Shown here piece by piece: positions 19,701-28,425 of a stretch of DNA of 64,000 nt. How positions within the stretch are numbered: the first letter of the stretch is position 1; each line of letters starts with the position of its first letter. The stretch is taken from positions 178,880 through 242,879 of the forward strand of contig JAKVCC010000004.1 of NCBI GenBank assembly GCA_022448265.1. Direction: 5' to 3'. The notes under the pieces were generated by a model. It saw nothing but the letters and a program-made list of their open reading frames with translations, was not told the origin of the DNA and ran no database searches. Both the position numbers and the translations under genes were made by a program. The DNA comes from Pirellulales bacterium. Its GTDB lineage: Bacteria; Planctomycetota; Planctomycetia; Pirellulales; Lacipirellulaceae.

Positions 19701-20244
19701 TTCGGTAGAGTGTGCACAATGCCACCATCGCGACCAGTACATATCCTAGTCGCAGAATGGCTGAACGGTCGACAGCCGTGTCGGTAGGTACGTTAGCCAA
19801 TCGCTGGGCGGCTTGTGCTTCAATTGCCAGATAGACTTGGGGCTGCATTTGTCGTTTGTGGTCGCGCAGGAGCAATAGGTTTAGCAAACTGTTTTTGAGT
19901 GAGGGACTACTTTGTTCAATCGCCTGGGCCGCAAAGACAGGGTTGATGGGCACATGTACCAGCGGCCAAAGAACGCGCAGGCTATACCAGACGATGCCCA
20001 GGACCAGCACTGCAAATAAGCCAATTCGCATGGCGGGGCTCCACCCGCCGGGCAACACCCAGTGGTCCAGTACGGCCGCAGTGAGCAAGAAGGCAAGCAC
20101 ACCAATTACCAGCGTGAGCAGCCCGACCGTGGCGTCAACGGATTTCAGCGTGCGGCGGGTGCGCTGAATCTGCTGATCGACAACAGCCTCCGGAACAGGT
20201 GCCGGCTGCGGGGTCGCGGGGTGCTTTTCGGTGACGCTGGCCAT
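16777..20244 (-). CDS. Large membrane-anchored protein with a long acidic low-complexity region
   Basis: The 1155-residue protein has two N-terminal membrane helices (about 40-60 and 73-92), a roughly 450-residue extracytoplasmic part with beta-rich repeats resembling planctomycete DUF4175-like proteins, then a very long region (about 545-1010) made almost entirely of Gly, Ser, Glu, Asp, Gln, Ala and Asn. The C-terminal 120 residues are an ordered, basic helical domain (LVLERIEDQLDKKQVDHKLL, WSQDELQRFVDRWKSL). The low-complexity part uses varied codons, so it is not a recent DNA repeat expansion. ATG 20244 or 20265 could be the start, and neither has a clear Shine-Dalgarno. Its function is unknown. 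Confidence 0.75.
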   Translation of the reverse strand: MASVTEKHPATPQPAPVPEAVVDQQIQRTRRTLKSVDATVGLLTLVIGVLAFLLTAAVLDHWVLPGGWSPAMRIGLFAVLVLGIVWYSLRVLWPLVHVPINPVFAAQAIEQSSPSLKNSLLNLLLLRDHKRQMQPQVYLAIEAQAAQRLANVPTDTAVDRSAILRLGYVLVAMVALCTLYRIISPKDPLASAARVLLPWSEIAAPSRVQILTVAPGSTSLARGEQLPVSVEVLGLDEDEPVRLVYTTADEQQVDQIIPMRAAASRTHFECRLANRQLADNIAAPPRGGVQQALTYWIEAGDARSPRFEVSVFARPTLVVTGVHYEYPDYTGYPARDVEFTGDIRAIEGSRVTLVARANKPIDAAHVDFEADGKRDLLMQSDNQQATVTFPLSLKDDRRTPRYRTYVLRYLTAHGRKNLSPPKYQIDVIPDYSPEVQLLMPEESLIDVKLNAPVEFQIEARDPDFAVRDVTLFGEVGGELILQQKLLTSNHTGRFVGKFRKTPAELGLHVGDVMDYWAAAADNRRPTANVSQTVHHRLRVMGGKQADTNEEQDRQSDAEEAQLDEGQDKGAGEGEGSRGEATGASEDGGEGLSGAGASGDGQRGQSDSSEGGGAGGESAADQEVGAGESQPGEGNAANASSDSGEDSGNRRPGERGDDRESENQGNPGKVSAEGDDDGAAFDRMAEHFRQQRELGEETEGAGQTSDSEQAGEGDSLSKASEGPDDNRSTNKSSSAGQNDLPEGDSDSHPQQTEGGQEEGSMEKASRENGGEEDGGEQSSPDGHPAPEQDQAGAGENPGANQGVPESDVDEKPGAKTPDPATSGSKPGQESSANSKSQTESDSNSNQNGDRSGSGTEGAGQQEDAEGTGSSGEHQATDEGGGKASESDQDKAGSQSGDGQPSRGKKGKSSENQPGSGTESGDAPGNTPQGDDPAGDSTGESAEDNGGGNGNRPAPSQQGQQGQANVDRTSESSAGDKPPPESGQPSQGETAPASQDHAGGGTGGNTSPPPGSDVLPGDEANLEYARQQTDLVLERIEDQLDKKQVDHKLLEKLGWSQDELQRFVDRWKSLKSKAAGDNRPNTAKKELDDSLRRLGLLPKSRLGYRSQITKDRLRDLRDTYRGRTPLEYQDRLRAYVKGTASEGQGAKSKDHGARSEQ

Positions 20245-20391
20245 GGGCGTGGGGAGCAAGAACAAAGGGGGCGGGAAGGCCTGCTGCCATTATAGGCGGA
20301 TGTGGCCAGAAGGTAGACGCATCGGGAACCCATTTTGTGCCAGTTGGGGGTAGTGATTGGGCACTATTTTCCGGAAAATCTTACTTTTGCA

Positions 20392-21582
20392 ATGGTCCGG
20401 CCCACTACGAGCTCCCGAGAGGCGGGCAAGAGAAGGCAACGGTATATTGGAAGAACGTTTTGGCGACAAATCGAATCTATCAGCGGGGAAAGCCCATTGG
20501 CGTCTCTTCGGGGAAATGGGGTTAGGCTGAAATATACACCTACCGATTTCCGTGATCTGGTTAGCGGCCGTCGACAGGGATGGGGCGCGCGGGCCCTGCG
20601 GGCGCTGCTCCGTATCTTCGAAGTTCCTTACAGTTGGGGCATGCGCTGGAGAAACGTTCGTTACGATTCTGGGAAAGCGGAGATGGTATCCGTAAATGTC
20701 CCGGTTATCAGCGTGGGGAATCTTACTCTGGGTGGTACGGGAAAGACCCCACTGGTGGAGTGGTTGGGCCGGTTGCTGCGGGGTCGCCATGTCCGGGTGG
20801 CTATTGTCAGTCGTGGCTATGGGGCACGGGCTAGCGTGCCCAACGACGAAGCACTCGAACTCGAACTGGCGCTGCCGGACGTACCGCACTATCAACAGCC
20901 CGACCGTGTGGCCGGTGCGCGGTCGGCCATCGCAGACGCGAAATCGGAAATGATTCTCCTGGACGACGGATTTCAGCATCGACGTTTGGCGCGCGACTTC
21001 GACATAGTGCTACTGGACGCGACCGAACCGTGGGGTTTTGAACATGTCTTTCCGCGTGGCATGCTGCGCGAGCCGCTTTCGAGCCTGGCGCGGGCGGACG
21101 CGGTTGTCTTGAGTCGCGCGGATATGTTAGCGGCCCCAGAGCGAGTCGCGATTCGCTCTCGCATTGCGCAATTAGTGCCGGAAGCGCTTTGGTGTGAAGT
21201 CGAGCATCGCCCGCAATCCTTGTTAACTGCGGCCGGGGAGACTTTGCCCATTTCGGCCGTGCGGGGAGAGCGGCTAGCAGCCTTTTGCGGAATTGGTAAT
21301 CCGGCCGGCTTTCGCCATACGCTGGAAGCCATGGGGGCAAACGTTGTCGCCTGGCGGGAGTTCCCTGATCATCACGGATATACCTGCCAAGAGATTGAAT
21401 CGTTGGCCCGTTGGGGGTCGATGGCCGACCGGATCCTCTGTACGCGCAAAGACCTAGTCAAGCTGCGGCACGCTACGCCGTGTGGGATGCCCCTGTGCGC
21501 GGTGAGCATGGAACTCGTTTTTTTGACAGGCCAGGCGGAGCTCGAGGAAAACGTCTGGGGTTTGGTAAACCGGGCTAAGTAA
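20392..21582 (+). CDS. lpxK: Tetraacyldisaccharide 4'-kinase
   Basis: LpxK phosphorylates the 4' position of the lipid A disaccharide at the inner membrane. The protein has the family pattern WRNVRYDSGKAE, NVPVISVGNLTLGGTGKTP (Walker A around residue 114), LLDDGFQHRRLARDFDIVLLDA and VFPRGMLREPLSSLARADAVVLSRAD. LpxK proteins usually begin close to the TPTDFRDLVSGRR segment, so the true start may be the TTG at 20497 (preceded by GGGGAAAG), not ATG 20392. The frame is open up to 20335. It implies a lipid A-containing outer membrane. Confidence 0.9.
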   Translation: MVRPTTSSREAGKRRQRYIGRTFWRQIESISGESPLASLRGNGVRLKYTPTDFRDLVSGRRQGWGARALRALLRIFEVPYSWGMRWRNVRYDSGKAEMVSVNVPVISVGNLTLGGTGKTPLVEWLGRLLRGRHVRVAIVSRGYGARASVPNDEALELELALPDVPHYQQPDRVAGARSAIADAKSEMILLDDGFQHRRLARDFDIVLLDATEPWGFEHVFPRGMLREPLSSLARADAVVLSRADMLAAPERVAIRSRIAQLVPEALWCEVEHRPQSLLTAAGETLPISAVRGERLAAFCGIGNPAGFRHTLEAMGANVVAWREFPDHHGYTCQEIESLARWGSMADRILCTRKDLVKLRHATPCGMPLCAVSMELVFLTGQAELEENVWGLVNRAK

Positions 21583-21673
21583 GCGTGTGAACGCTAATAT
21601 TGTCGACCAACTGTTCGTATTCCAGAATGCCCATCGCAACGTGCTAGGCCAGCGATATATGCATCCAGCGCAG

Positions 21674-22348
21674 CTAGCTTATCCTGCCCATTTCAAGCAG
21701 CTTCTTCACTACCTGATCGGCGAGCTCCTCGGGTGTTGCGCTATTGGCATCCAGCACAAGCTCAGCTTGCTCGGGTGGCTCATAGGGCGAACTGATGCCC
21801 GTAAAGTCGCTAATTTCGCCAGCGCGCGCTTTTTTGTAGAGTCCCTTGGGGTCGCGAGATTCGCACGTTTCCAGCGAGGCGTCGACAAAAACCTCGACGA
21901 AGTCGCCAGTCGCCAAACTGTTGCGCACCGCATCGCGATCAGCCCGGAAGGGGCTGACGAATGCCGTGAGCGTTATCATCCCGCAATCACACAAAAGGTT
22001 AGCTACGGCGCCCACGCGGCGAATATTTTCCTCGCGATCTTGTTGCGAAAAACCGAGGCCAAAACGATTTCCGAATGCTTCGCCGTAGTGCTTCGCCAGC
22101 ATTTGGGGTGAGGCGCCGAGGCTGTGGCGTACGTTGTCGCCATCCAGCAGATAGCTGCGTATTTGGCGCTCGTAAAGCCGCTTGTCTACTAGATTGGCGA
22201 CCGTACTTTTTCCGGAACCACTCAGGCCGGTGAACCAAACCACACAGCCTCGATGGCCGTTCATGTTTTCCCGATCGGTGCGCGACACGGCATGCTCGTG
22301 CCAGACGACGATCGGTTCGCCAGGGCCGCCGTCTTTCGGTGGGGGCAT
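21674..22348 (-). CDS. cysC: Adenylylsulfate (APS) kinase
   Basis: The 224-residue enzyme makes PAPS from APS and ATP. It has the P-loop GLSGSGKS (41-48), LLDGDNVRH, REENIRRVGAVA, LTAFVSPFRADRD and DPKGLYKKARAGEISDFTGI. Compared with typical CysC (about 200 residues) there is an insertion of roughly 19 residues (78-96) between DGDNVRH and GLGFS. No ATP sulfurylase (CysD/CysN or Sat) is next to it. PAPS could serve sulfate assimilation or sulfotransferases. It is convergent with lpxK. Confidence 0.94.
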   Translation of the reverse strand: MPPPKDGGPGEPIVVWHEHAVSRTDRENMNGHRGCVVWFTGLSGSGKSTVANLVDKRLYERQIRSYLLDGDNVRHSLGASPQMLAKHYGEAFGNRFGLGFSQQDREENIRRVGAVANLLCDCGMITLTAFVSPFRADRDAVRNSLATGDFVEVFVDASLETCESRDPKGLYKKARAGEISDFTGISSPYEPPEQAELVLDANSATPEELADQVVKKLLEMGRIS

Positions 22349-22406
22349 AGGAAGATCTCGAAATCAAGGATGGCCCAATAGTACGTGGATCTGTACGGGG
22401 AGCGGC

Positions 22407-23501
22407 TTATTCCGCGATGCCCGCCAGTTCACAGAGATTAGCAGCCACCACGGGCTGCGGGCAACTCCAGACTAGGAAAAACAGCGCTTCGCGGCACCAT
22501 CGGCCGGCCGGATGTCCCTGCAGGTAGCCGGTGCCCTTCGCCGTTGCCAGGGCGGCTTGGGTCGAACGGAGTGCCAAGCTATTAGCTTGTTGCCGAAGCT
22601 GTTCGCCCGAGCAGCCCGTTTCGCCGCGCACGACAGCAAATAGCAGGTCGTAAAGTTGTCGATATTCGTTTTGGAGAGCTTCAAGAGGCACATCGAGGGC
22701 TGCCCGTCGGGATGCTTCGCGCTGGATCAGGCCAATGGCCGAATGGGCCAGGCCAATTGCCACAGCCGAAGTTTGGTAGCCGCCAGTGCCCGCGCCAATG
22801 CCTTGAGCCATGACCTGCGGGACGGGGCCAGCCAGCACCCATTCGTTGGCCACAAATACCCCGTCGATCCGCACTTCGCCCGTATGGCTTGCTGTCAGCC
22901 CGATCAGTTGGGCCGGCTCGGGAATCGAGACGCCCGGCAATCGGGTGGGTAACGCGACAAGCAGTTGCTCTTCGGTGGGCTTGTCGGCATGCATCACTGT
23001 GGCGCCGGTTACCACATATTGGGCGTGGGCGGCTCCGGTTACCCAGGGAGAGAAGCCATCCAAGCGGAATCCCCCAGCGACTGGCTCGGCGCGGAGAACG
23101 GGTCGCGCCAAGTGCTGCCGACTGGTTGTAAGGTGCGATATGCCGACCGTGGCGAAAAGGTTGCCTTGGGCCAAATTGGGTAGAAGCAGATCCTGGAGCG
23201 CCCTATTTGTCGAAGAGGCGATGCGCCGGCACGCGCCCGTGCGCTGCGTAAGAATAAAGGTGGTTGTTACGCAGGCACCCGCCATGGCCAGATATCCGGC
23301 GACAGCCGCTTCGGAGTCCCAATCTTGCCCACCCCACTGGGGTTCGAGGAACCACTCGTACACGCCGTATTGGCCACAAAGTTCGAGTTGCTCCGTCGGC
23401 CAGTGCCCGGAAACATCAATCTTGGGCGCGAGTTGGGTGAGCTCCGCGCAGAGTTCAGCCAGGGCCGGGTCCTGGGGAGAGGTAATTTTGGCGGGGGCCA
23501 T
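22407..23501 (-). CDS. Acyl-CoA dehydrogenase-like flavoprotein
   Basis: The 364-residue protein follows the acyl-CoA dehydrogenase fold: an alpha N-terminal domain (PTEQLELCGQYGVYEWFLEPQWGG), a beta domain with GGFRLDGFSPWVTGAAHAQYVVTGA and a C-terminal helical domain with GTGYLQGHPAGRWCREALFF. It is shorter than classical enzymes and I cannot identify the usual catalytic Glu. It may be a DszC/Flavin-monooxygenase-like or nonclassical member. It lies between cysC and glgP on the same strand with 45-60 bp gaps, with no beta-oxidation gene nearby. The substrate is unknown. Confidence 0.78.
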   Translation of the reverse strand: MAPAKITSPQDPALAELCAELTQLAPKIDVSGHWPTEQLELCGQYGVYEWFLEPQWGGQDWDSEAAVAGYLAMAGACVTTTFILTQRTGACRRIASSTNRALQDLLLPNLAQGNLFATVGISHLTTSRQHLARPVLRAEPVAGGFRLDGFSPWVTGAAHAQYVVTGATVMHADKPTEEQLLVALPTRLPGVSIPEPAQLIGLTASHTGEVRIDGVFVANEWVLAGPVPQVMAQGIGAGTGGYQTSAVAIGLAHSAIGLIQREASRRAALDVPLEALQNEYRQLYDLLFAVVRGETGCSGEQLRQQANSLALRSTQAALATAKGTGYLQGHPAGRWCREALFFLVWSCPQPVVAANLCELAGIAE

Positions 23502-23546
23502 GGGGCCTTCGGGTTGCGATTGGACGAATATGTAGACGGGTGAAGA

Positions 23547-25751
23547 CTAGGGCATCTTCATGTCGGAGCTCTGACCCCCGGCTGCCACGAGATAGCATTG
23601 CTCGACGTAGTCCATGACCATGCGGTGGGCGCTAAACCGGGCTGCCAGGGTAGCGATGGAGTTGGCCATCCGGTCGATCCACTGACGCGGCAGGCCGTCG
23701 ACATCGCGCTGGTAGAAAAGTGGAATCACTTCTTCTTTTAACACGCGGGTCACCTCGTCGGCATCACGTGCATCGCTTACCTGGGTATCCACGTGCTGCG
23801 AGCCGTGGCCAATCGCGAATCCGTTTCTGCCATTGTAGGCCTCGGCCCACCACCCATCGAGAACCGAGCAGTTAAGTCCGCCGTTAAGCACAACTTTTTG
23901 ACCGCTCGTTCCGGAGGCCTCCAGCGGTCGGCGCGGATTGTTTAGCCAAACGTCAACGCCTTGGACCAAATGTCGTCCTACGTTGATCTCGTAATCTTCC
24001 ACAAAGACAACCCGGCCTCTGAATAGAGGATCGTGGCGCAAATTGGCGATCTTCTGAATTAGTTTTTTTCCGGGTTCATCGGCCGGATGCGCCTTGCCGG
24101 CAAAAATAAATTGCACTGGGCGTTTGGGGTCGTTCAACAGCTCGACAAAAGCATCCAAGTTTTGCAGCAAGAGGTCTGCACGCTTGTAGGTGGCAAAGCG
24201 CCGCGCGAAACCGATGGTCAGCGCGTTCGGGTTAAGCATGTTGCGAGCCGATTCTACGGCAGATTCGTCCTCATTACGTTTGCGGCATTGTCGGCTAACG
24301 CGCCGCCGGACAAAGTCGAGTAGCCGGCTCTTGAGTACATTGTGGGTTTCCCAAAGTTCTCCCGGATCGACTTTATAGATCTCTTGCCAAACTTCGGGGT
24401 CGCCCATGTTCTGCTGCCAGTCGGGCCCCAGGTACTTGTCGTACAAGAGCTGCATCGGAAAGGCGAGCCAACTGGGAACATGGACCCCGTTGGTAATGTG
24501 GCCAATCGGAATCTCCTCTTCAGCCCGCCAGGGCCAGAGATGGGCCCACATGCGCCGCGAAACGTAACCATGCAGCGAACTTACCGCATTGGCCCGCCGC
24601 GACAGCTTGAGGCCAATGACGGTCATGCAAAACGATTCAGATTCGTTTTGCGGTTCTACGCGTCCGAGCCCCATCAGTTGTTCGTAGGAGATGCCGAGTT
24701 GCCGGCGCAGCGGCCCCAAATGCTCCTCTACAAGTGCTCCTTCAAACCGATCATGTCCGGCGGGAACCGGTGTGTGCGTGGTGAACACCGTGTGTTGGGC
24801 GATTTCCCGGAGCGCGTCGTCGAAGCTGAGGCCGTCGTCTTCCATCTTTTCGCGAATCGCCTCCAGCGGTGCGAATGCGCTATGACCCTCGTTGAGGTGA
24901 TAAGCACCCGGGTGAATGCCGAGCGCCCGCAGGGCCTTGACTCCGCCCACGCCGAGTACTAGTTCTTGGCGAATGCGTGTGCGAACGTCGCCTCCGTAAA
25001 GCCGGCTGGTGAGCTCTCGATCTTCGGGAAGGTTGCCGCCGACATCACAGTCGAGCAAGTACAGGCGGACACGACCCACCCGCATTAGCCAGACTTTCGC
25101 CTGCAACTGTCCCTCGAGCGTATCGATCGAGACAGTAATCGGCCGGTCGTCGGAGTCGCGAGCAGGCTCCATCGCCAGATCTTTGATTTTGGTATCGAGG
25201 TACTCTTCCTGTTGCCAACCTTGGGCGTCCAGATGTTGCCTGAAATACCCTTGGTCGTAAAAAAGTCCGATGGCTACCAGTGGGATTCCCAAGCCGCTGG
25301 CGCTCTTGATGTGGTCTCCCGACAGCACACCCAGGCCGCCCGAGTAAATTGGCACGGATTCATGGATGCCAAACTCGGCAGAGAAATAAGCGACCGGTTT
25401 CGAGCCCAGGACTCCAGCGTGCCGCGCCCCCCAGCTTGTTTGCATGTTGTTGAGGTAATCGTTGAGACGCCGCTGGGCTTGATTGATGCGCGTGTAGAGC
25501 ACCATTTCAGAAGCTCGTTCGGCCACCTGTTCCGGAGTCATCTCGGCCAACAGTGCGATGGGATTGTGGTCCAACTGCCGCCATCGCAGCGGATCCAAAT
25601 CGCGAAACAGGCTCACCACCTCAGGATGCCAGCTCCACCACAAGTTGGAGGCGAGCGCCTTGCACTTATCGTAAAGCGCTTGCGGAGCAACTTCCGTCCA
25701 GTCGACCCTCGCTGGACTCGGTGCAGCGCTGGGTATCTCAGTCTGGCTCAT
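23547..25751 (-). CDS. glgP: Alpha-glucan (glycogen) phosphorylase, GT35
   Basis: This 734-residue enzyme releases glucose-1-phosphate from alpha-1,4-glucans using PLP. It has a DUF3417 N-terminal domain (NLWWSWHPEVVSLFRDLDP), FSAEFGIHESVPIYSGGLGVLSGDH, HLNEGHSAF and HTPVPAGHDRF. The PLP-lysine block GTSGQKVVLNGG places Lys619 as the cofactor residue. Length and architecture match the short archaeal/thermophile-type glycogen phosphorylases, not the 800-residue E. coli type. It is divergently transcribed from metF across 268 bp, which must hold both promoters. Confidence 0.95.
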   Translation of the reverse strand: MSQTEIPSAAPSPARVDWTEVAPQALYDKCKALASNLWWSWHPEVVSLFRDLDPLRWRQLDHNPIALLAEMTPEQVAERASEMVLYTRINQAQRRLNDYLNNMQTSWGARHAGVLGSKPVAYFSAEFGIHESVPIYSGGLGVLSGDHIKSASGLGIPLVAIGLFYDQGYFRQHLDAQGWQQEEYLDTKIKDLAMEPARDSDDRPITVSIDTLEGQLQAKVWLMRVGRVRLYLLDCDVGGNLPEDRELTSRLYGGDVRTRIRQELVLGVGGVKALRALGIHPGAYHLNEGHSAFAPLEAIREKMEDDGLSFDDALREIAQHTVFTTHTPVPAGHDRFEGALVEEHLGPLRRQLGISYEQLMGLGRVEPQNESESFCMTVIGLKLSRRANAVSSLHGYVSRRMWAHLWPWRAEEEIPIGHITNGVHVPSWLAFPMQLLYDKYLGPDWQQNMGDPEVWQEIYKVDPGELWETHNVLKSRLLDFVRRRVSRQCRKRNEDESAVESARNMLNPNALTIGFARRFATYKRADLLLQNLDAFVELLNDPKRPVQFIFAGKAHPADEPGKKLIQKIANLRHDPLFRGRVVFVEDYEINVGRHLVQGVDVWLNNPRRPLEASGTSGQKVVLNGGLNCSVLDGWWAEAYNGRNGFAIGHGSQHVDTQVSDARDADEVTRVLKEEVIPLFYQRDVDGLPRQWIDRMANSIATLAARFSAHRMVMDYVEQCYLVAAGGQSSDMKMP

Positions 25752-26019
25752 GACAAAAGCGTCCTGGGTCTCGAAAACAGCAGATTATAGCGAAAACGGA
25801 TTACTGTGCGATGCGAAAAAGAAGGGAGCGTCCCCACGACGAAAATGCGGGTCAATCGAGGGGCAGCGGTTTGTGGAGGACGCATTTACCCTATTTTAGC
25901 CACTCGCAGTTTGTCACTCTTTATTGCGAAGCTACACTTGTAGTCCTTAGAGTGAAAATCCCGAAATTTTCCTACAGCTTGTCGGAACTACCGACCACGA
26001 TAGAAAGCAATCTTGTCCG

Positions 26020-26898
26020 ATGATGCTCGCCCAGGCTTACGAGTCCGGTAAATTTGGCCTATCTTTCGAGCTTTTCCCGCCGAAGACCGTGGCGGGCATG
26101 CAAAGCCTTTTCCGCCACGTAGGACGTCTAGTTGCCTTCAAGCCAAGCTATATCACTTGTACTTACGGAGCTGGAGGTTCGACACAAGACAAGACTCTGG
26201 AGGTGATATCCGGAGTGCGCGAAAAGTATGACGCATCTGTAGCGACTCATCTGACGTGTGTGGGACGTGCCGCAGACGAACTGGCCGACTATCTCCAGCG
26301 GGCGTGGACCTTGGGGGTTCGCAACGTGGTCGCGCTCCGCGGTGATCCGCCGCAGGGCAAAACAAATTTTTCTCCGCCAGTGGGTGGATTTGCTTACGCG
26401 AACGAGTTAGTAGCTTTTATTCGTAAACGTTTTCCATTAATGGGCATCGCCGTCGGCGGCTATCCGGAAACTCATCAGCACGCACTGAGCCCTCAGGCAG
26501 ATTTGGAAAACTTGAAGCGCAAAGTGGATTCTGGCGCTGATTGTGTCATCACCCAGTTATTCTTTGACAATCGGGATTTTTTTGACTTCCGGGACCGATG
26601 CGAGAGAATCGGTATAGGCGTCCCAATTGTGCCTGGATTGCTGCCGGTCACCAGCGGCGCGCAAATCAAACGAATAGCCTCACTCTGCGGAGCGAAAGTG
26701 CCTCGTCCCCTTGTCGAGGATTTGCAGCGCAACGACGATGACCCCGACAGGCAGTTTGAATTGGGCGTTGAATACGCGATTCAGCAAACCGCTGGTCTGC
26801 TCGCGGAGGGTGTAGCCGGTTTGCATTACTATGTATTGAACAAGTCCGCAGCTACGGAGCGGGTGCTTGGGTCGGTGCAACTGCCGAGGTCCATGTGA
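26020..26898 (+). CDS. metF: Methylenetetrahydrofolate reductase
   Basis: The 292-residue TIM-barrel flavoenzyme reduces 5,10-methylene-THF to 5-methyl-THF for methionine synthesis. The family blocks are visible: SFELFPPKT, ITCTYGAGGSTQDKT, HLTCVGR, NVVALRGDPPQG, VGGYPETH and DCVITQLFFDN. ATG 26020 gives the normal MetF N-terminus. Its TGA stop (26896-26898) overlaps the ATG of the following kinase as TGATG, so the two genes are translationally coupled. Confidence 0.96.
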   Translation: MMLAQAYESGKFGLSFELFPPKTVAGMQSLFRHVGRLVAFKPSYITCTYGAGGSTQDKTLEVISGVREKYDASVATHLTCVGRAADELADYLQRAWTLGVRNVVALRGDPPQGKTNFSPPVGGFAYANELVAFIRKRFPLMGIAVGGYPETHQHALSPQADLENLKRKVDSGADCVITQLFFDNRDFFDFRDRCERIGIGVPIVPGLLPVTSGAQIKRIASLCGAKVPRPLVEDLQRNDDDPDRQFELGVEYAIQQTAGLLAEGVAGLHYYVLNKSAATERVLGSVQLPRSM

Positions 26899-28385
26899 TG
26901 AGTGAGCCGCTGCCCGTGAAGCCGCCTCAGAGTTTGACGGGGCAAGAGATTGGCGACTTTCGCGTACTGCGGCCGATTGGCTCCGGGGGGATGGCGGAAG
27001 TCTACCTGGCTCAGCAGGCCTCCCTCGGCCGTCAGGTGGCACTCAAGGTCTTGCACAGGCGGTTGGCCGGCGACGCAAGCTACGTTGCCCGCTTCTTGAA
27101 TGAAGCGCGCGCCGCCGCGACGCTAGTCCATCCCAATATCGTGCAAATTTACGAAGTGGGAGAAGTCGCAGGGATCCATTTTATCGCCCAGGAGTATGTT
27201 CCCGGAAAAAATCTGGCTGAAGTGATAGAGCGTCAGGGCGCCCTGCAGCCCGACTTTGTGCTAGACGTTCTCCGACAGGTCGTCTCAGCGCTTTGCAAAG
27301 CCAACGAGCTAGGCATCATTCATCGTGATATCAAACCCGAGAACATTCTGGTGAGCCACTCGGGCGAAGTGAAAGTTGCTGATTTTGGTTTGGCGCGGGT
27401 GACCGGAAGTGATAACAAAACCGTGACCAAAATCGGCGTGGCCATGGGCACTCCGCTTTACATGAGCCCCGAACAGATCGAAGGGCGAAAGGTGGATGCG
27501 CGTAGCGACATCTATTCGTTAGGTGTGACGAGTTATCATCTCTTGACGGGCTTGCCCCCCTACGTGGGCGAGACCGCGCTGGCCATTGCTGTCCAGCACG
27601 TCAATAGCGTGCCCAAGCCGCTAGAAGACGTTCGGCACGATTTGCCGAGGGGGCTGACCCGGCTAGTCCACCATATGCTTTCCAAAAATCCAGAGTCCCG
27701 CCCTGCTAGTGCCCAGCAGCTGCTTTCCGATTTGCGCCATCTGGCAGGCGAAGCAGAGCAGACCGGTTGGGCTAAAGGTTTAGGAACCTGGTCTCTTGCC
27801 GAGGGGATCGCGCCCGTTAAGCCGCTGGGACCGAATGGGCAGCAGCTGGGCGAACTCATGCAAGCTGCCAGCCGGCTGCAGCTACCCAGGCGGAAATGGG
27901 CCCGACTAGCGGTGGGGCTGGTGGGTGCTGCGATACTGGGCGTGGCGTTGGGGGCGTGGACGCGGCCGCGATTCCTCTTGACCGGTCCTTCGTCTCCATA
28001 CGTACCTGCCAAACCGACGGCGGCTGCACAGCTCTATCATGCGCGGGTTGTTGATAGTGAGGCGGCCTGGCTAGTTGCTTTGGAGTACAAGGACATCGAT
28101 CCCTTTCTGCGGCAGCTCGCCCGCAAGGGTCTCATCCGTTGTTATTTGCTGGTGCTCGAAGACGACCGCAGCGCGCTGGGCCAACTCCAGCAGTTTTCCG
28201 AACCGGACAAGCCGTCGGTCCGTCGGTTTATTCTCGCAGCGCAGTGTATAGCTCACGCACGCCTTGGAAACGTAATCCAAGCGCGGGCGGCGAACCAGGC
28301 TATCGATAGTAGCATGCGCGCCGAGCTGCATCGGCAAGAAAGCCAAATATTTGACTTATGGCAGGCCTCGCTGCAGCGACTGTAG
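26898..28385 (+). CDS. Hanks-type serine/threonine protein kinase, membrane-anchored
   Basis: The 495-residue protein has a complete kinase domain (about 20-290): glycine loop GSGGMAEVY, VALKVL with the ATP-binding Lys, catalytic HRDIKPEN (142-149), DFG (162-164) and the MSPEQIEG activation-segment end. One membrane helix (about 335-352) separates it from a short extracytoplasmic domain of about 130 residues with helical, TPR-like character but no recognised family. ATG 26898 overlaps the metF stop. A GTG one codon earlier is also possible. It is presumably a sensor kinase of unknown ligand. Confidence 0.94.
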   Translation: MSEPLPVKPPQSLTGQEIGDFRVLRPIGSGGMAEVYLAQQASLGRQVALKVLHRRLAGDASYVARFLNEARAAATLVHPNIVQIYEVGEVAGIHFIAQEYVPGKNLAEVIERQGALQPDFVLDVLRQVVSALCKANELGIIHRDIKPENILVSHSGEVKVADFGLARVTGSDNKTVTKIGVAMGTPLYMSPEQIEGRKVDARSDIYSLGVTSYHLLTGLPPYVGETALAIAVQHVNSVPKPLEDVRHDLPRGLTRLVHHMLSKNPESRPASAQQLLSDLRHLAGEAEQTGWAKGLGTWSLAEGIAPVKPLGPNGQQLGELMQAASRLQLPRRKWARLAVGLVGAAILGVALGAWTRPRFLLTGPSSPYVPAKPTAAAQLYHARVVDSEAAWLVALEYKDIDPFLRQLARKGLIRCYLLVLEDDRSALGQLQQFSEPDKPSVRRFILAAQCIAHARLGNVIQARAANQAIDSSMRAELHRQESQIFDLWQASLQRL

Positions 28386-28425
28386 TGCACCTCTACGTGC
28401 AGAAGCGGAAAGGAACGCGACGCTG

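Noticed and set aside
25811..26023. 70-codon frame before metF
   Set aside because: No motif and no Shine-Dalgarno. It overlaps the metF start codon and lies in the promoter region.
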